A stretch of 64,000 nt of DNA from JAVXTH01 sp036641395 (lineage in GTDB: Bacteria > Bacillota_I > Bacilli_A > Erysipelotrichales > Erysipelotrichaceae), in assembly GCA_036641395.1 (NCBI GenBank), contig JAVWEY010000002.1, positions 1 to 64,000 of the forward strand. Direction: 5' to 3'. Within the stretch, counting starts at the first letter, position 1, and every line of letters begins with the position of its first letter. The notes beneath the pieces are model-generated. The model ran no database searches. It saw nothing but the letters and a program-made list of their open reading frames with translations, and was not told the origin of the DNA. Below, piece after piece: positions 8,154 to 17,060 of this stretch. The position numbers were made by a program, and so were the translations under genes.

Positions 8154-9770
8154 ATGGCAAAGGAAGTTCGTTTTTCAAAAGATGCAAGAAATGCAATGTT
8201 AGAAGGCGTTAATGTTTTAGCGGATGCGGTAAGAGTTACCTTAGGTCCTAAAGGAAGAAATGTTATTTTAGAAAAGGAATATGGTTCACCACTTATTACA
8301 AATGATGGTGTATCGATTGCGAAAGAGATTGAGTTAGAAGACAAATTCCAAAATATGGGTGCTAAGCTTGTTTATGAAGTTGCCAATAAAACAAATGATA
8401 CAGCTGGTGATGGAACAACAACGGCTACGATACTAGCTCAATCCATGATTTCAAATGGAATTAAGAATGTTGAAAAAGGTGCAAATCCAGTTTTAATGCG
8501 TGAAGGTATTGAATATGCAAGTAAAGAAGTTGCAAAGCATATCTTAGAGAAGTCTAGAAAAGTTGATACAAGCAGTGATATTGCATCAGTAGCAACCATA
8601 TCCGCAAGTAGTAGTGAAGTTGGTGATATTATCGCGAAAGCAATGGATACCGTAGGTCGTGATGGTGTCATATCCGTTGATGAAAGCAATGGTTTTGAAA
8701 CAGAATTAGAAGTAAGTGAAGGTATGCAATACGATAAAGGTTATATTTCACCTTATATGGTAAGTAATCGTGAAAAGATGGAAGTTGAATTAGAGAACCC
8801 TTATGTTTTAGTTACCGATCAGAAGATTAATAACATTCAGGAAGTATTACCATTATTGGAACAAATTGTTCAAGCTAATAAACCTTTATTATTAATTGCT
8901 GACGATATTGAAAATGAAGTAGTTTCTACTTTAGTTGTTAATAAACTTCGTGGTACATTCAATGTTGTAGCAACTAAAGCACCTGGTTTTGGTGATAATC
9001 AAAAAGATTTACTTCAAGATATCGCAACTCTTACCAATGCGAAATTCTATAGTAAAGATTTAAAAATGGAATTAAAAGATATGAAAATTGAAGACTTAGG
9101 AAGCGTTAAAAAAGTCACAATTACCAAAGATAATACGACTTTGATTGATGGTGCTGGTGATAAGAGTGCCATTGAAGCACGAATTGATGAAATTAGTAAA
9201 CAGATGGAAAATTGCACAAGTGATTTTGATAAGAAACGTTATGCAGAACGCTTAGGTAAATTAACAAAAGGGGTTGCTTTAATTAAAGTTGGAGCGGCAA
9301 CTGAAAGTGAATTAAAAGAAAAGAAATTAAGAATTGAAGATGCTTTAAATGCAACCCGTGCTGCCGTTGAAGAAGGTATCGTTATTGGTGGTGGAGCTGT
9401 TTTAGTTAATATTTATATGGAATTAAAAGACAAACTAAAATCTGATGTAGTTGATGTTCAAAAAGGAATTAAACTTGTTTTAGATTCTTTATTAACACCA
9501 ATTGGACAAATTGCAGAGAATGCTGGTTATAATGCGGATGATATTATTGATATTCAAAAACGTTCGGATAAGAATATTGGCTTTGATGCGAAATGTGGAG
9601 AATGGGTTGATATGTTTGAAAAGGGCATTATTGATCCAACTAAAGTTACAAGAAGTGCTTTATTAAATGCTGCTAGTATCTCTGCATTATTTATCACAAC
9701 CGAAGTTGGCGTTGCGAAGATTAAAGAAGTAGAAGCACCTGCTCCAATGCCACAGGGTGGAATGTATTAA
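8154..9770 (+). CDS. groL: GroEL chaperonin
   Basis: 538-residue Hsp60 of normal length. It has GPKGRNVILE, the ATP-site block NDTAGDGTTTATILAQ and a C-terminal GGMY tail in place of the usual longer GGM repeats. It forms the folding chamber with GroES. Transcribed with groES under the tandem CIRCE promoter and closed by a terminator. Confidence 0.99.
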   Translation: MAKEVRFSKDARNAMLEGVNVLADAVRVTLGPKGRNVILEKEYGSPLITNDGVSIAKEIELEDKFQNMGAKLVYEVANKTNDTAGDGTTTATILAQSMISNGIKNVEKGANPVLMREGIEYASKEVAKHILEKSRKVDTSSDIASVATISASSSEVGDIIAKAMDTVGRDGVISVDESNGFETELEVSEGMQYDKGYISPYMVSNREKMEVELENPYVLVTDQKINNIQEVLPLLEQIVQANKPLLLIADDIENEVVSTLVVNKLRGTFNVVATKAPGFGDNQKDLLQDIATLTNAKFYSKDLKMELKDMKIEDLGSVKKVTITKDNTTLIDGAGDKSAIEARIDEISKQMENCTSDFDKKRYAERLGKLTKGVALIKVGAATESELKEKKLRIEDALNATRAAVEEGIVIGGGAVLVNIYMELKDKLKSDVVDVQKGIKLVLDSLLTPIGQIAENAGYNADDIIDIQKRSDKNIGFDAKCGEWVDMFEKGIIDPTKVTRSALLNAASISALFITTEVGVAKIKEVEAPAPMPQGGMY

Positions 9771-9780
9771 GAGTCATTTG

Positions 9781-9810
9781 GGATGAGTTGTTAGGACTCA
9801 TCCTTTTTTT
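9781..9810 (+). terminator. Terminator after groEL
   Basis: GGATGAGT (9781-9788) pairs with ACTCATCC (9796-9803), with a 7-base loop and a T run. Confidence 0.9.
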
Positions 9811-9848
9811 TACGTAATAAGAGGTAGAACAATAAAGGAGGGAATTGA

Positions 9849-9917
9849 ATGTCAATCTTTCATCGGGCTTGGATTATGACAATATCATTTATTTGGCTCT
9901 ACCGTTACTTTTTCTAA
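9849..9917 (+). CDS. Tiny hydrophobic ORF, 22 residues
   Basis: A 22-codon ORF begins at ATG 9849 with a near-ideal RBS (AAAGGAGGG, 6 bases before the start). The peptide is aromatic and hydrophobic (ITISFIWLYRYFF-like; two Trp, four Phe, two Tyr), long enough for one membrane-inserted segment. It sits after the groEL terminator and 22 bases before a second tiny ORF of similar character. No family is recognised. The RBS is the main evidence for translation. Confidence 0.4.
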   Translation: MSIFHRAWIMTISFIWLYRYFF

Positions 9918-9939
9918 GAGATAAGAAGGGGGTTTACTT

Positions 9940-10017
9940 ATGTGGATTGCATTTCATATTGGTTGGTTGTTCACAAGTTATGTCTTTTATTACTATGTTT
10001 GCAGAAAATATTTATAG
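9940..10017 (+). CDS. Tiny hydrophobic ORF, 25 residues
   Basis: A 25-codon ORF begins at ATG 9940 with AGAAGGGGG seven bases upstream. It encodes a single hydrophobic, aromatic segment (GWLFTSYVFYYYV) with a basic end (CRKYL), consistent with a one-pass membrane peptide. It follows the 22-residue ORF, and both lie between groEL and bcp, which is on the other strand. Function unknown. Confidence 0.45.
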   Translation: MWIAFHIGWLFTSYVFYYYVCRKYL

Positions 10018-10022
10018 GCAAT

Positions 10023-10049
10023 AAAAAACACAGATGAATTTCATCTGTG
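10023..10049 (-). terminator. Terminator of bcp
   Basis: CACAGATG-AATT-CATCTGTG hairpin (10029-10049). Read on the minus strand it is followed by a T run (the A run at 10023-10028). Confidence 0.85.
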
Positions 10050-10056
10050 AATTATA

Positions 10057-10515
10057 TTAAGCATTTAAATAATCGAGTATTTCTTGAGCATTGGTAGTTG
10101 GATTTGCTTTTTCAAAAACTTTTTCAATGATTCCAAATTCATCAATGATGAAAGTGGAACGCATCACACCCATAAAACTTTTTCCGTATAATTTCTTTTC
10201 TTTCCAAACGCCGAAGCCTTGCATAGCAATGAATTCTGGATCGGATAGTAATAGAAAAGGCAATTCATACTTTTTAATAAATTTAAGATGAGAAGCGATT
10301 GAATCTTTGCTGATACCAATTACGGTAATATCTTGTTTGCGAAAGGCATCAAAGCTACTTTTAAAAGCACATGCCTCTTTTGTGCAACCTGGTGTATTAT
10401 CTTTTGGATAAAAGTAAACAATTACCTTTTTACCTAAATAATCATGTAAGGAAACTTCATTTCCATCGCTACTTTTTAATTTAAAATCAAATGCTTTCTC
10501 TTTAACTTTTAACAT
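10057..10515 (-). CDS. bcp: Bcp-type peroxiredoxin
   Basis: 152-residue thioredoxin-fold peroxidase of the Bcp/PrxQ class that reduces hydroperoxides. The active site TPGCTKEACAF has the peroxidatic Cys and, five residues on, the second Cys typical of PrxQ enzymes. YFYPKDNT and the Arg in FMGVMRSTF are also as expected. The start at 10515 is chosen because AGATGGAGG lies just before it and the protein then begins at the usual place (MLKVKEKAF); an upstream ATG would add 15 unusual residues. Single-gene unit with its own terminator. Confidence 0.95.
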   Translation of the reverse strand: MLKVKEKAFDFKLKSSDGNEVSLHDYLGKKVIVYFYPKDNTPGCTKEACAFKSSFDAFRKQDITVIGISKDSIASHLKFIKKYELPFLLLSDPEFIAMQGFGVWKEKKLYGKSFMGVMRSTFIIDEFGIIEKVFEKANPTTNAQEILDYLNA

Positions 10516-10650
10516 AGAATACCTCCATCTTTTTCTTATTGTAACATAATCATTATGCATCTGTCGCTTTTAACACATTTTGAAATGATGTCAAAATTTC
10601 AACGTGAAAATTGATTGATTTATGATATAATAATCAAAAGGAATGATGTA

Positions 10651-11535
10651 ATGATTAAACTAATAGCATGTGATATGGATGGTACACTTTTAAATTCACA
10701 TCATAATTTATCGGATGCAAATGTTTTGGCAATTCAAAGTGCAATTCGCTCTGGAATCCGTTTTTTAATTGCTACGGGTCGAGATTATGATAATGTAATA
10801 AACATCCTTAAAAAAAGTGATATTCACTGTGGATGTATTTTATTAAATGGCGCTCAGTATATTGATGAACAAGGTATACTAGTCGAGCAAATACCTTTAG
10901 ATTCTCAACAAATCGAGATGATTTACAATGAATTTGAAAAGTCTCATCTCTATCATGAAATAATTTGTGGGAATGAAGTTTTTTCACCACAATCGATTGC
11001 AACGTTAGCTTTAGATTTCCGCCAACGTTTAAGGATTAGTGGGAAGATAAGTGAACAAGAATTAGATTGCTTATTATTTGACAATCCATTTTTGAATCGA
11101 ATTAAAAAAATTGAAAGTGTTCAAGATTTATTAAAAAAAGATTTAACCGTTTTAAAAATGGAAGCTTTTAAATATCGTAGTGAAGAGATTGAAATGGTTC
11201 GTTCCGTTTTAAAAGGAAATGATAATATTAATGTATCTTCTTCCTTTGCGAATAATATTGAAGTGACAAGTTTACATGCAAGTAAAGGTGAAATGTTAGA
11301 AAAAGTAATTGCTCGCTTTGGTTTTGTCCAAAACGAAATAATGGTGATTGGCGATAGTGATAATGATATTTCGATGGCAAACCGTTTTCCTAATTCAGTT
11401 GCGATGCGAAATGCAAGTGCTCCATTAAGAAAAGCCAGTACGATGATTACCGATAGCAATGATGATGATGGTGTTGCTCGCATTATTTTTAGAACGATTG
11501 AACAAAATAAAAAACTAAAGAATTTTACTTATTAA
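10651..11535 (+). CDS. HAD superfamily phosphatase, Cof type
   Basis: 294-residue Cof/YidA-like sugar-phosphate phosphatase. HAD motifs: ACDMDGTLLN (nucleophile Asp and acid/base Asp), a conserved Thr in FLIATGR, the Lys in HASKGEML, and IGDSDNDISM (Mg-binding Asp pair). A C2-type cap lies between about residues 85 and 205. Start at 10651, with AAAGGAATGATGT upstream. The next gene starts 14 bases after its stop. Substrate not predictable. Confidence 0.92.
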   Translation: MIKLIACDMDGTLLNSHHNLSDANVLAIQSAIRSGIRFLIATGRDYDNVINILKKSDIHCGCILLNGAQYIDEQGILVEQIPLDSQQIEMIYNEFEKSHLYHEIICGNEVFSPQSIATLALDFRQRLRISGKISEQELDCLLFDNPFLNRIKKIESVQDLLKKDLTVLKMEAFKYRSEEIEMVRSVLKGNDNINVSSSFANNIEVTSLHASKGEMLEKVIARFGFVQNEIMVIGDSDNDISMANRFPNSVAMRNASAPLRKASTMITDSNDDDGVARIIFRTIEQNKKLKNFTY

Positions 11536-11549
11536 AAGAAGGTGAATTT

Positions 11550-12572
11550 ATGTATCCATTGTTGGAAGAAAAATTACTTAAAAAATTAATAAAATCCGCA
11601 AAAAGATTTCAAAAAAGCGAAGCTTGGAAGCAAAGTTCACTTCTAAGAACAATTGGATTTATCGATCCTAATACAGAAAAGAAATATTTCTGTAATATTG
11701 TAGGGATCGAGGATGGTATTATAGCTTTGAATATTTATCCAGGTGAATCTGGTTTCTTAAAATCGCTAGCTTTTAAGAATCCGTATTGTATAGATGCACC
11801 TTATCAACAAGATATCATATCGTTTTCAATTTCATCATGGGATGATTTAAATGATGAAGAATATGATCAATATGTTGGTTTGAATTTTAAATTTCCCCAT
11901 AACAAGTGCTTTGTTTTTCATCGCTTTCATACTGGTTATTATCCGATTACGATTAATTTAGAAGAGGCTAATATTCTACAAATGGGATTTGATTTAATTC
12001 AAAGATTAGTTGATTTATGCAAGGAAGATATTTATCAGAAAGATGAATTTTTTCATCTAGAAGAGGGTACACTTCCTGTTTACAATTTAAGTGACAAGGA
12101 ATTAGTAATGAAGATTGAGTCAATAAAAGATTATCGAATGACGATGGAAATAACACCAGTTGATTTATATGTCGATCAGGAAATTAGTAATTTGAAAAAT
12201 GCTGATACATGGGAATTGGGTTTATTCTATTTACCAACACCATTACCTTCAGTGAAACCATACTATTTTTATTTTCCTCAAGCGTTATTTGTTTTTAATC
12301 GGGATCAAACGACGATTATTTCAATGATGATTAAGGAAGAAACAAAACCACTTTATTCTTTGACAGAAAAATTTGTTGAGGTTATAAGAGAACAACATTA
12401 TAAACCGGATAAAATTATATTTCGTAATCCAGAAACAGCGGCATTGTTTACGGGAGTTGAAGATGTATTAGATTGTGAATGTTTTTTCAATTTTAGTAAG
12501 ATAAGTGTTTTAGATGATATTTGGAAAGGATATGCAGGCTTTACTAAGGTAAAACCTAATCGAAAGAGTTAA
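11550..12572 (+). CDS. Conserved-looking hypothetical protein, 340 residues
   Basis: Soluble 340-residue protein with no signal or membrane segment. It looks bipartite: an N-terminal half with a long acidic middle and HRFHTGYYP, and a C-terminal half starting near WELGLFYLPTPLPSVKPYYFYF, then YKPDKIIFRNPETAALF. That second pattern recalls the DUF6930/DUF7309-type proteins of Firmicutes, but the match is from memory and weak. The RBS AGAAGGTG precedes the ATG. It lies between a HAD phosphatase and a LacI regulator on the same strand and may share their transcript. Confidence 0.7.
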   Translation: MYPLLEEKLLKKLIKSAKRFQKSEAWKQSSLLRTIGFIDPNTEKKYFCNIVGIEDGIIALNIYPGESGFLKSLAFKNPYCIDAPYQQDIISFSISSWDDLNDEEYDQYVGLNFKFPHNKCFVFHRFHTGYYPITINLEEANILQMGFDLIQRLVDLCKEDIYQKDEFFHLEEGTLPVYNLSDKELVMKIESIKDYRMTMEITPVDLYVDQEISNLKNADTWELGLFYLPTPLPSVKPYYFYFPQALFVFNRDQTTIISMMIKEETKPLYSLTEKFVEVIREQHYKPDKIIFRNPETAALFTGVEDVLDCECFFNFSKISVLDDIWKGYAGFTKVKPNRKS

Positions 12573-12592
12573 AGTGAAATGAGGGATTACTC

Positions 12593-13570
12593 GTGAAACA
12601 AAAAGTTACAATTGAAGATATTGCGAAGATGTGTAAAGTATCAAAAAGCAGCGTTTCTCGATATTTAAATAACGGTTATGTTTCACAAGAAAATCGCAAT
12701 ATAATAAGAGAAGCAATTGAAACTACTGGTTATGAAACTAATTTTTTTGCGAAGCGATTGAAGATGAAACATCATTATTTAATTGGTATTATTGCACATC
12801 AAATTCATGATGATCGAAGTGCTCGAATGCTTCTTGGAATTCAGAATATTTTAAGTGAGCGTGGTTATCAATTTGTGATTCAAATTGCTTATCCTTCTTT
12901 AGATAATGAATTAACATTGATTAATAATTTATATCAACAAGGGGTGGATGGTTACATTTTAGACTTTAAGGAGTTTAAGACGCAACACATTGATCTTTTA
13001 ACGCGACTTGATCGTCCCTATGTCTTACTAAAAGGAAATGATAAACATAGTGTTAGTATTGATGAACAAAAGGCTGGGATGATTCTTGGTGATTTATTTG
13101 CTAGAGGTGGACATGAATCAATTGTATATGTCGGTATGGATAAAGATCAGGCTATGGATAGATTACGCTGCCAAGGGATAAGTGATGCTTATTCTTCGAT
13201 GAAGCGAAAATGTAAATTGTATGAAGAGGAAGTAAAAGAGATTGAAGATACTTATCTTTATGCTGGAAGATTTTTAAATCATTTACCAAGTGTTATTTTA
13301 TTATCGAATGAATTATTAGGATTAGGAATTTTACGTTATCTTCATGAAAATGAAATTGTTGTACCACAGAGTGTTTCTTTGGCAAGTTTTGGAGGAGATC
13401 GAATTGGTATGTTGATGTATCCAAAACTAACATGTATTGCTTATGATTACGAAAAACAGGGCTCAATTGCCGCAGAAAAATTAATTGATTCAATTGAAAA
13501 TATTAAGAATGAAAGCTTTCAAGAAATTGTTTGTAATATCGTTTATGGAGAGAGTATTCGCAATTTGTAA
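12593..13570 (+). CDS. LacI family transcriptional regulator
   Basis: 325-residue regulator starting at GTG, with GAAATGAGGG upstream. The N-terminal helix-turn-helix (VTIEDIAKMCKVSKSSVSRY) and hinge are followed by a periplasmic-binding-like sensor domain (residues ~60-320) with TCIAYDYEKQGSIAAEKLID near the end. Its ligand and targets are unknown. The next operon, for lysine-type uptake, has its own promoter and riboswitch, so LacI need not control it. Confidence 0.92.
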   Translation: MKQKVTIEDIAKMCKVSKSSVSRYLNNGYVSQENRNIIREAIETTGYETNFFAKRLKMKHHYLIGIIAHQIHDDRSARMLLGIQNILSERGYQFVIQIAYPSLDNELTLINNLYQQGVDGYILDFKEFKTQHIDLLTRLDRPYVLLKGNDKHSVSIDEQKAGMILGDLFARGGHESIVYVGMDKDQAMDRLRCQGISDAYSSMKRKCKLYEEEVKEIEDTYLYAGRFLNHLPSVILLSNELLGLGILRYLHENEIVVPQSVSLASFGGDRIGMLMYPKLTCIAYDYEKQGSIAAEKLIDSIENIKNESFQEIVCNIVYGESIRNL

Positions 13571-13612
13571 GAAAAAATAAAATGTTTCAAGAAAATATTT
13601 TCAAATAAATAA

Positions 13613-13641
13613 TTGACATTCAAGAAGATGTGGACTAGAAT
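13613..13641 (+). promoter_or_regulatory. Promoter of the lysine-riboswitch operon
   Basis: TTGACA (13613-13618), 17-base spacer, TAGAAT (13636-13641). The riboswitch starts shortly downstream. Confidence 0.85.
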
Positions 13642-13654
13642 AAGTTTAGTAATA

Positions 13655-13825
13655 TAGAAATACGTATAGAGGCAGCGATGCATCAGAGTACAATTGGGAG
13701 CTGGCAGGCTAAGAACATTTGGAAAGGTAACCATCGCCGAAAGATGAAACTAACGCAAAATTTCATCTTGGGGTAGGACGAAAGACGTTCTGCACTCCTT
13801 CATTATGAAGAGGAGCTATTTTCAC
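13655..13825 (+). promoter_or_regulatory. Lysine riboswitch (L box)
   Basis: The leader contains the L-box hallmarks in order: TATAGAGG, ATCAGAGTA, GGGAGCTGGC, ATCGCCGAAAG, and a last helix of CTCCTTC with GAAGAGGAG followed by CTATTTT, which can return to the 5' strand as P1. The arrangement parallels the B. subtilis lysC leader. An intrinsic terminator at 13848 follows, so lysine should stop transcription before the transporter genes. This interpretation fits an amino-acid ABC system downstream. Boundaries are approximate. Confidence 0.85.
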
Positions 13826-13847
13826 CACTCAATTTTTTCTTATAGAG

Positions 13848-13869
13848 TCGTGCTAATAGCACGATTTTT
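13848..13869 (+). terminator. Riboswitch-controlled attenuator
   Basis: TCGTGCT-AAT-AGCACGA followed by TTTTT. It lies between the lysine riboswitch and its first gene and so should be the regulated terminator. Confidence 0.85.
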
Positions 13870-13955
13870 ATATTTTTGGGAAGAGGGGATGTAAATGAGG
13901 CAATACGAATATTAGTGTAGTCAAAATTTATGAAAGGTGAAGGTAAGAAACTATT

Positions 13956-15512
13956 ATGTTTAAAAAAATTGTTTTAATTATCACCGCAATCCTATGTTTG
14001 GGAATTACCCCAATTAGTGCAGCGGAAGAGGAACAAGAAACATTCACAGTTGGAATGGAATGTAATTATGCACCATTTAACTGGACTCAAATTGAAGCAA
14101 GCGATACTGCTGTGCAGTTAGAAAGTGGTTATTGTGATGGATACGATGTCGCAGTTGCTAGAAAAATCGCTGAGAAGTTAGATAAAAAAGTTGTAATTAA
14201 AAAAATGTCTTGGGATGGCTTAGAGCCTGCCCTTCAGGCAAACGTAATTGATGCGGTAATCGCCGGTATGACGGATACGATCGATCGTCGTCAACGCGTT
14301 AACTTTACAACTCCATATTATGAATCGGATATGGTTATGATTGTTCGTAAAGATGATAAACTTGCGAATGCAAAAGTGTTAGGTGATTTTAGTAATCATA
14401 AAGTATTAGGTCAATTAAATACATTGTATGATACGGTAATTGATCAAATTCCAAATGTAAAACATGCGAAAGCATTAAAAGACTATCCTGCGATGGTTAT
14501 GCAATTAAATGAAGGGTTAGTCGATGCAATTACAGCTGAATTACCAGTTGCTGGTGGTATTATTTCAACCAATCCAGACTTAACTTATATCGAATTTGAT
14601 AAAGGAAAAGGCTTCGATATTAATTTAACGGATACTTCGGTGTCAATTGCAATTAATAAAGATAATCCTCAACTATTAAATGATGTTCAAAAAGCACTTG
14701 ATAGCATTAGTAAAAAAGAACGTAAGGCAATGATGCAAGATGCAATTGATCGTATTCCTGCAACGATAGTTGATTTGTCTAGTAATTTGTTTGTAGCTGC
14801 TGGACAAATTGTTCAAACTTATGGACCATTATTTGTTGATGGTATTAAATCTACTTTAATTCTAGCTTTCTTTGGTACTATTTTCGGATTATTAATTGGT
14901 TTATTCGTCGGTGCTTTAAAAGCAATAAAAGTAGAAGCACGTGATTCATTCTTCACAAAATGTTGGAAACGAATCACGAGTGTTTTAATCAGTATTTATG
15001 TTGAAGTATTCCGTGGTACACCAATGATGGTTCAAGGTGCCTTCATCTTCTATGCAGGACGTTCGGTATTTAATTGGGATCCATTTGTTGCAGGTATTTT
15101 TGTAATTACAATTAATACCGGTGCTTATATGGCTGAAATTGTCCGTAGTGGTATTCAATCGGTTGATGATGGACAGGCTGAGGCAGCACGTTCGATTGGT
15201 ATGTCTTCCATTCAAACGATGACCCATGTCATTATTCCACAAGCAATTCGTAATTCATTCCCATCAATCGGTAATGAGTTCGTTATTAATATTAAAGATT
15301 CTTCAGTATTAAATGTTATTGCAGTTACGGAATTGTTCTATCAAGCAAGTAGCGTTGCTGGTTCACTTTATGCCTTTGTTCCTGCATACTTCGTCGTTGC
15401 GTTAATTTATTTATGTTTAACGTTCCCTACGACGCGTATCTTAGCGTATATTGAAAAACGAATGAATACACGCAAAACACCTAAAATGACAAGCAAGGAG
15501 GAAAGCAAATGA
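13956..15512 (+). CDS. Amino-acid ABC transporter, binding protein-permease fusion (probably lysine)
   Basis: 518-residue fusion. Residues 1-23 are a signal peptide ending near ISAAEE. Residues ~28-270 are a family 3 solute-binding domain (FTVGMECNYAPFNW, MTDTIDRRQRVNFTTPYYES). Residues ~285-505 are a His/Glu/Arg-type permease with the EAA-like loop QAEAARSIGMSSIQTMTHVI. Such fusions (GlnP type) import polar or basic amino acids. The lysine riboswitch upstream makes lysine the likely substrate. Overlaps the ATPase gene by 4 bases (ATGA). Confidence 0.93.
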   Translation: MFKKIVLIITAILCLGITPISAAEEEQETFTVGMECNYAPFNWTQIEASDTAVQLESGYCDGYDVAVARKIAEKLDKKVVIKKMSWDGLEPALQANVIDAVIAGMTDTIDRRQRVNFTTPYYESDMVMIVRKDDKLANAKVLGDFSNHKVLGQLNTLYDTVIDQIPNVKHAKALKDYPAMVMQLNEGLVDAITAELPVAGGIISTNPDLTYIEFDKGKGFDINLTDTSVSIAINKDNPQLLNDVQKALDSISKKERKAMMQDAIDRIPATIVDLSSNLFVAAGQIVQTYGPLFVDGIKSTLILAFFGTIFGLLIGLFVGALKAIKVEARDSFFTKCWKRITSVLISIYVEVFRGTPMMVQGAFIFYAGRSVFNWDPFVAGIFVITINTGAYMAEIVRSGIQSVDDGQAEAARSIGMSSIQTMTHVIIPQAIRNSFPSIGNEFVINIKDSSVLNVIAVTELFYQASSVAGSLYAFVPAYFVVALIYLCLTFPTTRILAYIEKRMNTRKTPKMTSKEESK

Positions 15513-16243
15513 GTATCATGACAATTAATCACTTGGAGAAACACTTCGATGATCTTCAAGTACTAAATGATATTAATTTCCATATCGATGAAAAAGAAAC
15601 AATTTGTGTAATTGGTACAAGTGGTAGTGGTAAATCTACCTTACTTCGTTGTATCAATTTATTAGAAATTCCTGATGGGGGAGAGATTTGGTATCACGAA
15701 AGCAATATTCTAGCCGGTAAAATTGATGTGAATCAACACCGAGCTAAAGTTGGTATGGTGTTTCAATCTTTTAACTTATTTAATAATATGAATGTCATGG
15801 ATAACTGCACGATTGGACAAATGAAAGTATTAAAACGTTCAAAAGCAGAAAGCGAAAAGAAAGCAATGGAGCACTTAACTCAGGTAGGCATGGAAGAGTT
15901 TGCTCATGCACCAAGTGTTACACTGTCGGGTGGACAGAAACAGCGTGTAGCGATCGCAAGAGCTTTATGTATGGATCCTGAAATACTATTATTTGATGAA
16001 CCGACCAGTGCTTTAGATCCTGAAATGGTTGGGGATGTATTAAAAGTAATGAAGAATTTAAGTAAAGCGGGGATGACGATGATTATTGTTACTCATGAAA
16101 TGGAATTTGCTCATGATGTAAGTGATCGTGTTGTCTTTATGGATAAAGGAATAATTGCGGAGGAGGGAACTCCAGAAGAATTATTCGAACATCCAAAAGC
16201 AGAGAGAACCAAAGAGTTCTTAGCTCGTTTTAGAAATAATTAA
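15509..16243 (+). CDS. Amino-acid ABC transporter ATP-binding protein (probably lysine)
   Basis: 244-residue ATPase of the polar amino-acid uptake family: Walker A GTSGSGKST, signature LSGGQKQRVAIARAL, Walker B ILLFDEPTSALDPE, switch His in VTHEMEFA. Translationally coupled to the fusion permease by an ATGA overlap. Together the two proteins form a complete importer under the lysine riboswitch. Confidence 0.96.
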   Translation: MSIMTINHLEKHFDDLQVLNDINFHIDEKETICVIGTSGSGKSTLLRCINLLEIPDGGEIWYHESNILAGKIDVNQHRAKVGMVFQSFNLFNNMNVMDNCTIGQMKVLKRSKAESEKKAMEHLTQVGMEEFAHAPSVTLSGGQKQRVAIARALCMDPEILLFDEPTSALDPEMVGDVLKVMKNLSKAGMTMIIVTHEMEFAHDVSDRVVFMDKGIIAEEGTPEELFEHPKAERTKEFLARFRNN

Positions 16244-16247
16244 AAAG

Positions 16248-16272
16248 ACGTGGATTAATTTCCACGTTTTTT
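16248..16272 (+). terminator. Terminator of lysine transporter operon
   Basis: ACGTGGA (16248-16254) and TCCACGT (16261-16267) with a following T run. Confidence 0.85.
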
Positions 16273-16273
16273 A

Positions 16274-16320
16274 TTGACAATTAATTTAAACAGTGTATTA
16301 TTGTATTAGTTACTTAATAC
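16274..16320 (+). promoter_or_regulatory. Promoter and likely GntR/YtrA operator of the 16362 operon
   Basis: TTGACA (16274-16279), 16-base spacer, TATTAT (16296-16301). Immediately after is a perfect inverted repeat GTATTA-N6-TAATAC (16303-16320), with a further TAATAC half-site at 16323-16328. The last gene of the operon encodes a YtrA-type repressor, and this family usually binds such a repeat at its own promoter, so autoregulation is likely. Confidence 0.7.
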
Positions 16321-16361
16321 AGTAATACTGAATGACACTTGTTAATCAAATGGAGGTAATT

Positions 16362-17060
16362 ATGGATGATTTAGTAAAGATTCAAGGCTTAAGTAAAAAA
16401 TTTGGAAAACAAAATGCATTAATTAATGTTGATTTAAATTTAGGTAAAGGTAGAATTATCGGTTTATTAGGACCAAATGGTAGTGGTAAAACCACTTTAA
16501 TTAAAATAATGAATGGCTTATTAAAAGATTATGAAGGTTGTGTTCAAATTGATGGAAAAGCAATTGGAGCTGAAACAAAAGCAGTTGTTTCTTATTTACC
16601 AGATGAGCCTTATTTTGCGGATTGGATGCTTGTGAAAGATGCTTTAGCTATTTTTACTAATATGTATCAAGACTTTGATATAAACCTTGCGAAGCAAATG
16701 ATGGAGCGTTTTTCAATTGAAGAAAAAATGCGCATTAAAACATTGTCAAAGGGAACAAAAGAAAAGTTTCAATTAGCCCTAGTAATGTCACGAAAAGCTA
16801 AATTAATTGTTCTTGATGAACCAATTGGTGGTGTTGATCCAGCAGCTCGTGATGTGATTCTTGATACGATATTAAACAATTATAGTGAAGAACAAACGAT
16901 TCTAATCGCAACTCATTTAATTGCTGATATTGAACGTATCTTTGATTCCGTCATCTTTTTGAAAGAAGGAAAAGTTGTTTTAAATGATGATGTGGAAACA
17001 TTGAGAAGTAAAAATAATCAATCGATTGATGAAATGTTTCGGGAGGTATTCAAATGTTAG
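16362..17060 (+). CDS. ABC transporter ATP-binding protein (YtrB-like)
   Basis: 232-residue ATPase with Walker A GPNGSGKTT, a divergent signature LSKGTKEKFQL and Walker B LIVLDEPIGGVDP. The start is ATG 16362, with ATGGAGG six bases upstream; upstream codons in frame lack an RBS. The gene overlaps a membrane protein and precedes a GntR/YtrA-type repressor, the usual layout of YtrABC-like exporters that often respond to cell-wall antibiotics. That role is inferred from family and layout only. Confidence 0.88.
   Translation: MDDLVKIQGLSKKFGKQNALINVDLNLGKGRIIGLLGPNGSGKTTLIKIMNGLLKDYEGCVQIDGKAIGAETKAVVSYLPDEPYFADWMLVKDALAIFTNMYQDFDINLAKQMMERFSIEEKMRIKTLSKGTKEKFQLALVMSRKAKLIVLDEPIGGVDPAARDVILDTILNNYSEEQTILIATHLIADIERIFDSVIFLKEGKVVLNDDVETLRSKNNQSIDEMFREVFKC

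Noticed and set aside
8438..8689. Long minus-strand ORFs inside groEL and other housekeeping genes
   Set aside because: They are antisense shadows without RBS or recognisable domains.
13894..13914. Six-codon ORF as a leader peptide after the lysine attenuator
   Set aside because: Although an RBS-like GAGGGG precedes it, it has no lysine codons and the riboswitch already explains the control.
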